Assembly (NCBI RefSeq): GCF_029873635.1
Contig: NC_080420.1
Location: 34,680,231-34,744,230 of the forward strand
Source: Malania oleifera
Taxonomy: Eukaryota > Streptophyta > Magnoliopsida > Santalales > Ximeniaceae
Direction: 5' to 3'
Length of the DNA: 64,000 nucleotides
A program made the position numbers and the translations under genes. The notes beneath the pieces are model-generated. The model ran no database searches. It was not told the DNA's origin and worked only from the letters and a program-made list of their open reading frames with translations. This document shows, piece by piece, positions 57,888 to 64,000 of the stretch (positions are counted from its first letter, which is position 1; every line of letters starts with the position of its first letter).

Positions 57888-58190
57888 CAAACGACTGAGG
57901 GTTAAGGCCCAGAGGACTGAAGTTCCTTAGAGCTTTGAAAAAAATTAACTTGGACACAGGGTCAGATGACTGAAGTTGGGGTTTAGTCTTTCGAAGTGAC
58001 GAGTTCAGACAAATGAAGTCTAAGTTTAGTCTTCTGATGTGCTTTTGCCAAGTTCTGTGTTTCACCATTAATTCTTCATACGACTGAACTTAATCTTCAG
58101 TATTTTGAAGAAGATGACTGAGCTTAACTTCGTCCTTCTGAATTTCAATCTTCGGACGATTGAACTTGGAGTTTGGTCTTTTGAATTGAA
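57888..58190 (-). repeat. U3 dyad array, sLTR-6
   Basis: Degenerate AAACGACTGAGG, CAGATGACTGAAG-like copies, more decayed than in SirA. Confidence 0.65.
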
Positions 58191-58626
58191 CCTTTCCTAA
58201 ATTTTTTATTTTTGATTTCAAAAATCTGTTTTGCTTTCTTTATTTACCCTTTTATAAAAATATTTTTCGGGTTTTTGAAAATATATCTAAGTCCATAAGT
58301 ATCCCCTAATGATGTTCATGAGATGCATAAGTCCTAAGGTCATTCCAGGGTATAATTTGAGCCTCAAATTAAATCATATGAAATATGTAAGTACATTTAG
58401 TTCTAAATACCCATTCCCATGACGTTCTTGAATTTGCCGCTTGCATCTTCATTCTTCAACTCTTTTAGTTCCATGGATTTTTCCAAGATATGTATGCTTT
58501 AATTTCCATGACTTATTATCTTTCCATGCATGCTAATATATTGTTTCTGTTCATAATCTTAATGCACAAATCAAATACCGAGTGATTTGTCATTATCAAA
58601 ATCAGATTGGACTCATAGAGTCAACA

Positions 58627-58726
58627 CCCTAGGTTGTGTATTACTGATATCTGGTTAAACCTAGGAATAAGTTTTTAAAATTCCAATTCACCCCTCCCCC
58701 CTCTTGGGAATACACCAATTCCAACA
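58627..58726 (+). repeat. SirE right-hand LTR, end piece
   Basis: Last 100 bp of the LTR split by sLTR-6, ending CCAATTCCAACA. SirC LTR sequence resumes at 58727. Confidence 0.9.
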
Positions 58727-59159
58727 ATTTCTTTGTATCCATCATCTCTTGTAAAAGTTCTTTGTGAACTGTTTGGTGAAGGTTTGTTGTGAATCAAAGT
58801 GAGGGCTTTTGGTGAGCGTGGTAGGGATTTGTTCCTGAGTGTATGGTTTGGTACCCAAGTTGTAAGGCTTGCTCCGTCGATGAAAGAGTGTTATGTTGAA
58901 TTGTGAAATCCTTGGCTTGGTGCTAAGGCGTGGACGTAGGCTTGGTGTCAAACCACGTAAAAATACCGATGTTGATATTTCTCTCCCCATACTCTTTATT
59001 ATTTGTCTTGTGCATGATTTAAATTTCGTATATTGTGATATAGTTGCTTGAATCTTGCCAAGAGATTTTATTTTGTAGAAAACTACGTATTCTGCAAAAA
59101 GAGTCTATTCACCCCCCCCCCCTCTAGACTACATACTCCCAAGGCTAGGAAGTCTAACA
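58727..59159 (+). repeat. SirC 3' LTR, second piece
   Basis: Matches 31685-32112 of the 5' LTR, ending GAAGTCTAACA; followed by attct (59160-59164), the second copy of the SirC duplication. Contains the hairpin at 58929-58957 and a ten-base C run near 59113. Confidence 0.93.
58929..58957 (+). promoter_or_regulatory. LTR R/U5 hairpin, SirC 3' LTR copy
   Basis: CGTGG (58929-58933) with CCACG (58953-58957), perfect; loop ACGTA-GGC...GTC-AAA. Confidence 0.6.
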
Positions 59160-59937
59160 ATTCTCTCTCTCTCATCGTATTTTAATATGTTCACAATGGA
59201 AAATATGCACAAATCCATCAATAAAAAGGAAATTGTTCAAATATATATATACTATTCACACATTAATGGAAAGAAAAAAAACAAAACAAAACCTAGTGGT
59301 AGGAGGTCCGGCAACAACCTGTGGTTGTGGCGGGTAGGGGGAGGAGGTCGCTGCTGTGTGGCACGTAAGGGGAGGAGGTCGTGATTGTGGCTACCGTGAG
59401 CTAGTCCAAGGTTGGCCAAAGATGTTCTCATTCAGGGGCCGCAGTGGCCCTTCAGCAATTCATTGGCAATGGCTTTGTGGCGGAGGGGAGTCAGGTGAGG
59501 GAGCTCAAGTGAGAAAGAGAGAGAGTACAGTCAGATTGGGATCATGTGATTTTGCGTGAAAGGAAGCCAAGAGGATAGTATTTGTGCAAATTTTTTAGTG
59601 ATGGTTTTTAAAAGCCGTCAGTAAAATATGACTATTAGTGACAGTTTCTGATCGTCACTAATAATAGAGTATTAATGACGAACACTTTCGTCACTAATAT
59701 TCGATAAATCGTTACTAATAGTTTCGCGCGATAGTTTGAGTAGGACAACTTACTTTTAGTGACAAAAAAAAAATCATCACAAAATGCATTACCGGTGACG
59801 AATATTACTTTCATCACTAATTCCTTAACTATTAGTGATGAATTTGATTTTTGTCACTAATGGCGCATTATTAGTGACGATTTTTGTTCCATTACTAATA
59901 CTTTCATCAATAAAAAGGCCATTTTTTTTTTGTAGTG
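59160..59937 (-). mobile_element. CACTA 5' terminus and subterminal region
   Basis: On the minus strand the terminus reads CACTACAAAAAAAAAT (from 59937). It is followed over 330 bp by about ten copies, in both orientations, of ATTAGTGACGA-like subterminal repeats (59607-59900). Such repeats bind transposase accessory protein in CACTA elements. Beyond them is a GC-rich stretch (59290-59530), typical of a CACTA leader. Three bases after the end (aga, 59938-59940) would be the target duplication. No TATA is obvious. Small frames at 59187-59559 are not supported as genes. Confidence 0.8.
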
Positions 59938-59940
59938 AGA

Positions 59941-60329
59941 TCAGTCAAGACCTAATTTGATCAATCAAATTTAATTTAAATTGACTCACATATCTAATTG
60001 CATATCTTCATTTTTCCTGTATTTTGTTTTTGTATTTTCTAATTTTATTAAATTAAAAATTATTTTATGTAAGCTTGGGACAAAATGGGGTGTCTACAAA
60101 TAATAAAAAGTTAAATAGAATAAAAGCATTTTTGGATAGTTGTAGAAAATTATAGGGGTTTTTGAAATAATTATTAGTAGTAATAGGAATAAATTTGACA
60201 TAATTATAAGGGTATTTTGGAGAGTTATGGGTAGTTAAAAAACTATTTTGGAATAATCATTGGTAGTTATAGGGATAAATTTGACATTTTTGAAAGATGA
60301 CACCAAATAAGAGAATCCCTATTGTAGTA
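59941..60329. other. AT-rich intergenic stretch
   Basis: No coding sequence. Text up to TGGGGTGTCTACA (60086-60098) resembles an LTR 3' end, but I cannot find its partner. The rest is AT-rich, with three repeats of AGGGATAAATTTGACA-like text (near 60190, 60225 and 60280). Confidence 0.4.
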
Positions 60330-60864
60330 TGTTGCTCATATTAAGTGGAACACATGCACAGAGAAAGCATGCTGAGGAAAAATAAGGAAGCTGGTTTGCA
60401 AGAAGAAACAGTTGATGGTTTGATTGACGGTTACATCGATGGTTCTGGTTCAGGAAGAAACCATTGACATTTTGTTTGAAACCGTCGATGGTTTTAGTCT
60501 CAGTAAGAAACCATCAACGGTTATTTTTGGCGTTCTTTTTGAATTTTGAATTGGGAAGATCTATAGGTTAGAGATTTGGAGCAAATCCTATGGAGATTGA
60601 TACATGGGTATTTAAGGAACTTTCTAATCCCTCTGTACATGTAGGGTTAGCATAAATACAATGTTGCAACCTTGGTTTTGATTGATAGTGAATTTCAGCT
60701 GCTGCTTTCTCCTATGGACGTAGCGATTCTGCTGAACCATATTAATTCTTGTGTCATTGTTTATTTTCTTTACTTATTATCTATGTGATTGTGTTTTTCA
60801 TATTGTTCATTACTAGTTGCTGCATTAAACGATCTAGTTTTTATGCTGTGTATTAATTTGCACA
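60330..60864 (+). repeat. CopF 5' LTR (535 bp)
   Basis: TGTTGCTCAT...TTTGCACA. U3 dyad array 60413-60530 (ACCGTCGATGGTTT, CCATCAACGGTT types), TATA-like GGTATTTAAGG (60608-60618). Much shorter than the Sirevirus LTRs and of a different copia lineage. Confidence 0.82.
60413..60530 (+). repeat. U3 dyad array, CopF LTR
   Basis: Six AACCGTCGATGGTT-related copies in both orientations, about 80 bp before the TATA-like box. Confidence 0.75.
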
Positions 60865-60870
60865 AAAAAA

Positions 60871-60883
60871 TGGTATCAAATCT
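60871..60883 (+). other. CopF primer-binding site
   Basis: TGGTATCAAATCT six bases after the LTR end; matches the tRNA-Met site except for G-to-A and a later change. Confidence 0.8.
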
Positions 60884-60891
60884 AGGTTACA

Positions 60892-61328
60892 ATGGTTGGA
60901 ATTTCTTTTGCAAAGTTCGACATTGTCAAGTTTGATGGATCGGGAATTTTGGACTATGGTAGAGGAGGATTAAGGATTTGTTAGTGTAGTAGGGTATGGT
61001 GAAGGCATTATATGGAAGGCAACTGGAAGACATGGACGACATGAATTGGAAGGAACTGGAAGCGAAGGCTTTGGCGACTATTAGGCTTTGTCTGACTGAT
61101 GGTGTGATGCATCACGTCATGGATGAGGAATTGTTGGTGGCAGTTTGGCTGAAATTGGAAAGTTGTACATGTCCAAGTAGTTGATGAACAAGTTGTATCT
61201 TAAGGAGAAACTGTATGGGGGTAAGATGTCAAAGGGTTCGGATCTGAACCAGCACATCAACGTGGTCAATCAGATCATCAGTGATTTGAAGCGAGCTGAT
61301 ATGAAGTTCGAAGACGAAGACAAGGCAT
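60892..61328 (+). pseudogene. gag: CopF gag N-terminal part
   Basis: ATG at 60892, MVGISFAKFDIVKFDGSG, then a frameshift. MVKALYGRQLEDMDDMNWKE, TIRLCLTDGVMHHVMDEE and VAVWLKLES (60996-61180), then NKLYLKEKLYGGKMSKGSDL and QHINVVNQIISDLKRAD continue in a further frame. This is the DUF4219/UBN2 capsid region of a copia Gag. It ends at DEDKA (about 61325), where pol sequence begins. No zinc knuckle remains. Confidence 0.85.
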
Positions 61329-62050
61329 TTAATGCAAAACCAGTGAGTACACCATTGGAGAATCATTTTAGATTGTCTACCGCCTAGTGCCTGAAGACAG
61401 ATGATGACGTTCATGACATGTCAAAGGTTCCATATGCTAGTGCAATGGGGTGCTTGATGTATGCTATGGTTTGTACAAGACTGGACTTGACACAAGTTGT
61501 CAGTGTGGTGAGCAAGTTTCTTTCAAATCCAGGTCGACAATATTGTGATGCAGTCAAGTGGATATTCAATTAAGGGGTACTATAGATTATGGCATCATGT
61601 TTGGCAGTCTACAAGGTGATTATTCAATTGTAGGATATGTAGATGTAGACTATGTAAAGGACTTAGATGACAGGAGGTCTACCATGGGGTATGTAGTCAT
61701 CCTTGTGGGAGGTCTTATTTGTTGGAGGTCCATGGTTTATTCTTTAGTTGCACTATCTACAATTGAGTCAGAGTATATGGTAGCAGCTGAGGCTATCAAG
61801 GAAGTGTTGTGGCTTACAGGATTGGTCAAGGAGCTGGGTATTTAGCAAGGTGGAGCTCATCTGCATTGTGATAGTAAGAGTGCCATTTATTTGGAAAAGA
61901 ACCAGGTGTATCATGCGAGGACCAAACACATAGTCGTGGGGTTTCACAAGATTAGGGAATTGGTCTCTTTTGGTGAACTACTGCTTAAGAAAGTTACACT
62001 TCTGAGAATGCAGCAGACATGTTGACAAAGCCTATTACCATAGACAAGAT
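61329..62050 (+). pseudogene. pol: CopF reverse transcriptase end and RNase H
   Basis: Joined in frame to gag: NAKPVSTPLENHFRLS, a TAG stop (61385-61387), then VPYASAMGCLMYAMVCTRLD and VSVVSKFLSNPGRQ. After a frameshift near 61570 the RNase H follows: YSIVGYVDVDYVKDLDDRRS (catalytic Asp), SLVALSTIESEYMVAAEA (catalytic Glu) and, past a TAG, HLHCDSKSAIYLEKNQ (catalytic Asp) and ARTKHIVVGFHKIRELVS. The end, NAADMLTKPI in another frame, is near 62010-62040. The join deletes the zinc knuckle, protease, integrase and most of RT. Confidence 0.9.
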
Positions 62051-62060
62051 CAAGCATTAC

Positions 62061-62457
62061 TAGGAATGTAAAATAACAACACCAAGATCTGATTTAAAGA
62101 AATGATTGAAGAGAAAACACAAAGTTTTATTACAATAATCATATTACAATAATCTATCCAACAATGCACTCACTAGATGAACTTCAATGGCGAAAGGACA
62201 ACAAGTAGAAAAAATAGAAGAGGACACAACTTGGGTAATGACCCCAAGGTTGGTAGGAAATAAACATTTTCCACCCCTGATACTCGAACATATCCATTAT
62301 ATTGCTAAAGTATTGATTCATGAAGTCCAGATCGAGGATCTTACCTAATATTGTCTCCTTGGGATGGAACTCTCGTATGTATCTGACTTTGCACCTCTCT
62401 AAAAGAAAGAACTTATCCTTGGTGTGTGCAATGTCGTGGGCTTCAATGTGTGCCATG
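62061..62457 (-). pseudogene. Short frame resembling plant transposon-protein (PF20167-like), truncated
   Basis: On the minus strand ATG at 62455-62457 opens MAHIEAHDIAHTKDKFFLLE, KVRYIREFHPKETILGKILD, LDFMNQYFSNIMDMFEYQGW and KMFISYQPWGHYPS, then degenerates before a stop at 62184. The stretch ending FEYQGWKMF resembles the start of a domain annotated as putative plant transposon protein; this is a memory-based, tentative call. A longer frame extends upstream through the (TA)n tract and array, but the region before 62457 is probably untranslated. 62061-62183 is AT-rich with nothing recognised. Confidence 0.4.
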
Positions 62458-62546
62458 GTGGTAAGGATGTGAGGCTTGGATGTTTGGAAATACAAGGAAG
62501 GGGTGAAGGATCTCTCAAGAATTTCGCGCAAGGGAGCTGAAAATGA

Positions 62547-62550
62547 AGAA

Positions 62551-62600
<50 letters not shown>
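62547..62600. repeat. (TA)n microsatellite
   Basis: About 25 uninterrupted TA units, between the array and the short frame. Confidence 0.95.
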
Positions 62601-62602
<2 letters not shown>

Positions 62603-62604
62603 GT

Positions 62605-62885
62605 AGCTTAGTCGACCAAAAGTAGATATGGTCGACTGACGCTTGAACTTCCCCAGGCACAGACACTGTTCGGTCAACCAAAAAGAAAATGAGTTGGGAG
62701 GGTCGGTCGACCGAGAGGGAGTACTGTGACCATGTTCGGTCAACCAGGGGAAAACTGAAAGTTTCGGTCGACCGTGGGAATATATGGTCACTGAGTTTCG
62801 GTCGACTGTGAGGGTCAAAGTCAACATCGTTCGGTCGATCGGGAGAATTTACACCTGCAATGCTTGGTCGACTGAGCATAGTTAA
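62605..62885 (-). repeat. Dyad array upstream of the short minus-strand frame
   Basis: Ten copies of TTCGGTCGACC-like text (62609, 62630, 62671, 62703, 62734, 62765, 62798, 62830, 62867...), same core as in sLTR-3. Minus-sense order is array, (TA)n, leader, ATG. Confidence 0.75.
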
Positions 62886-63269
62886 TTTTCTCGATTTTGC
62901 CTGATTTTGATGCCAAGTTCTCCCTTAGGTCCATATTTGATATATTGCAACATAAATATGATTCTCAGGGATTCTTGGTGAAGAGATATTGCTCAAATGA
63001 GGTGCGTACCAAGAATTGACTTATTGACCTATTTTGGGCACCAAGCACTAAGGAGTATGAGGCTTTTCTTAACTATGCTCTTTGGTGATTGGAGAGTATC
63101 CTATAGAAATGATGACATAGAGGAGCAAGGATATGAACCAAGGAATGGGTGAGACCTCACCAAGTGTGATGGTTTGGTAAGGACTTCCTATGGATAAGAT
63201 AAACTAGAATTAAAGGATTTGCAGCTTAAATTTAAAGGGACCAATTCCCTAGAAGATACCTTTAATTTG
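62886..63269. other. Unassigned non-coding stretch
   Basis: No coding sequence, repeat or terminus recognised. Confidence 0.4.
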
Positions 63270-64000
63270 GTTATAGCTATGAGAAGCACTTAATATGCAT
63301 TAGTCATTTATGATCAATGGTGCTTTAAGCCTAGAGTGGTGACTTGATTTCAATTTAGGCTTTTCATGTTTAAAAGTGAGTTTAGGGTATGGTGATATAA
63401 GATATAAGATGGAACCCTAAAACTCAATTTTGTGCAAAGGACAATTACTGCTTAACCTTATGATTTTCATGTCGGCATGGGTTAAGCATTTAGAATTAAG
63501 TACTAGGCAGAGATGCCATGTCCATTTGGAAGTGTATAAAGAGTCTTAGTATAACAAGATAGTTTAGTGAGTGTATATACTAAGATTTCATTTTAAACAA
63601 CAATCACTTCCCAAGCCTATAGTCATCACAACCCCATAAACTTAAACCTAGGATCTAAGGAATCATTTAATAAAGTAATGTTAATTTAAATCCATTTTTC
63701 CTTAGGACCTACGGGGTTTGCTTTCATAATAACCCACATCATTTCTTTGTCCATGCTTCTATCATTTCTAAGTCGGATACGCCCTTTCATTTTACAAGAT
63801 AAGCGAAAAATATATGCATGTGACAGATTATGCTTACTTGTTTTATTTTTTTTTGACGACATATGACTATGGGACTTATAATATGAACCCTTATTGAAAC
63901 AAGTTTTCCTTTTAGGTCCAAAGGGTTTATTATGATTATTCTTATCATTTTTATCTTTGAGTATAAGTCTAGAATAATCATCTATTTCTTCATCCAAGCA
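63270..64000 (-). mobile_element. SirE-family gag-only element, fragment cut by right window edge
   Basis: Minus sense: Gag C-terminal part (64000-63689), then non-coding sequence (63685-63270) that aligns by eye with 51670-52150 of SirE. No pol between. The 5' part would lie right of the window. Confidence 0.75.
63686..64000 (-). pseudogene. gag: SirE-family gag C-terminal part
   Basis: Same order of blocks as SirE gag 51340-51660: EEIDDYSRLILKDKNDKNNH, a lysine-rich stretch, KHNLSHAYIF, the knuckle region RLSCKMKGRIRL, and KEMMWVIMKANPVGPKEKW. The knuckle has lost cysteines (C-x2-C is now RLSC only, and the last Cys is missing), so it cannot bind zinc normally. No in-frame stop is seen in the 103 codons present. 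Confidence 0.82.

Larger units (their letters stand above)
56534..58626 (-). mobile_element. sLTR-6: solo SirA-type LTR (2093 bp), minus sense
   Basis: Flanked by cccca (56529-56533) and cccta (58627-58631), a duplication with one change; the intact site is GGACCCTAGG in the shared LTR (50359-50368). Minus sense: tip hairpin GACTC/GAGTC near 58610-58622, U3 array 58190-57888, TATA-like GTACCTATATATTC near 57782-57795, hairpin module 56842-56791, C run 56559-56566. Confidence 0.9.
44458..58726 (+). mobile_element. SirE block: tandem gag-only Sirevirus copies sharing an LTR
   Basis: Order: 3' internal part (44458-48333, with sLTR-5 inside), full LTR (48334-50455), gag plus non-coding internal region (50456-54649), second LTR (54650-58726, with sLTR-6 inside). 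The two internal parts are near-identical by eye over about 2 kb, so this is a tandem LTR-internal-LTR-internal-LTR array whose left end was deleted together with 630 bp of SirC LTR. The right end lies at ATTTC of the SirC LTR. Confidence 0.85.
30373..59159 (+). mobile_element. SirC: gag-only Sirevirus-type copia element, expanded to 28.8 kb by nested insertions
   Basis: 5' LTR 30373-32112; primer-binding site; gag in pieces; long non-coding internal part; polypurine tracts; 3' LTR in two pieces (43825-44457 and 58727-59159). A perfect attct duplication (30368-30372 and 59160-59164) proves the outer limits. Inserted later: sLTR-2, sLTR-3, sLTR-4 and the SirE block. No pol sequence is seen in any SirC segment. 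Confidence 0.92.
60330..62060 (+). mobile_element. CopF: copia element with gag fused to RNase H by deletion, no 3' LTR seen
   Basis: 5' LTR 60330-60864, primer-binding site, gag start, then a direct join to the end of RT and RNase H. Protease, integrase and most of RT are missing. Sequence homologous to the LTR does not recur after 62060, so the right end is lost. Confidence 0.85.

Noticed and set aside
59187..59559. GC-rich frames near the CACTA end as a host exon
   Set aside because: Short, glycine/arginine-rich, no domain or splice context; better explained as CACTA leader.
62458..62879. N-terminal extension of the minus-strand frame at the right
   Set aside because: It reads through a (TA)n tract and the dyad array; the plausible start is the ATG at 62457.
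1..64000. tRNA, rRNA or other host RNA genes
   Set aside because: No cloverleaf-like or rRNA-like sequence was noticed; tRNA-like text is limited to retrotransposon primer-binding sites.

Overview
The window looks like plant nuclear DNA with no host gene that I can recognise. It is AT-rich and almost entirely transposable elements: Ty1/copia elements of Sirevirus type, Ty3/gypsy elements of Athila/Tat type, a CACTA (En/Spm) DNA transposon, many solo LTRs and several microsatellites. The protein families place it in a flowering plant. I cannot name the species, and every open frame that I recognise belongs to a transposon and is damaged. Labels used below (Gyp1, Gyp2, SirA, SirB, SirC, SirE, CopF, sLTR-1 to -6) are local to this window.

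Layout by nesting. The oldest layer is a minus-strand CACTA element. Its tnp2 transposase remnant lies at 15.1-18.3 kb and its 5' terminus at 59,937. Target-site duplications show that the DNA between them was once contiguous (14,976-20,005, then 29,801-30,372, then 59,160-59,937). SirA (20,011-29,800, duplication gtttt) and SirC (30,373-59,159, duplication attct) split it. SirB (5' LTR 13,319-14,975) lies in its 3' part, and the CACTA 3' end is off the left edge. SirB gag is split by Gyp2 (3,720-12,186, duplication gcact) and by sLTR-1, which is itself split by Gyp1 at the left edge. SirC carries sLTR-2, sLTR-3, sLTR-4 and the SirE block (44,458-58,726). SirE in turn carries sLTR-5 and sLTR-6.

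To the right of the CACTA end are an AT-rich stretch, a gag-pol deletion derivative of another copia element (CopF, 60,330-62,060), a promoter-like repeat array with a short minus-strand frame resembling a plant transposon protein, and a minus-strand SirE-family gag fragment running off the right edge.

How the parts relate. SirA has gag, protease, integrase, reverse transcriptase and RNase H, all broken by stops and frameshifts. SirC and SirE are gag-only: where pol should be they carry about 3 kb of related non-coding DNA, so they must have used pol proteins from a relative such as SirA.

The most interesting signals are structural. (1) A two-hairpin module about 200-270 bp from the 3' end of every Sirevirus-type LTR here has compensatory changes in its stems. 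(2) A fold-back spans the polypurine tract and the start of the 3' LTR, with a covarying short hairpin at the LTR tip. (3) Arrays of short GTCGAC-like dyads lie just upstream of the TATA box in the U3 of unrelated LTR families. No alignment or folding software was run; all comparisons were made by eye.
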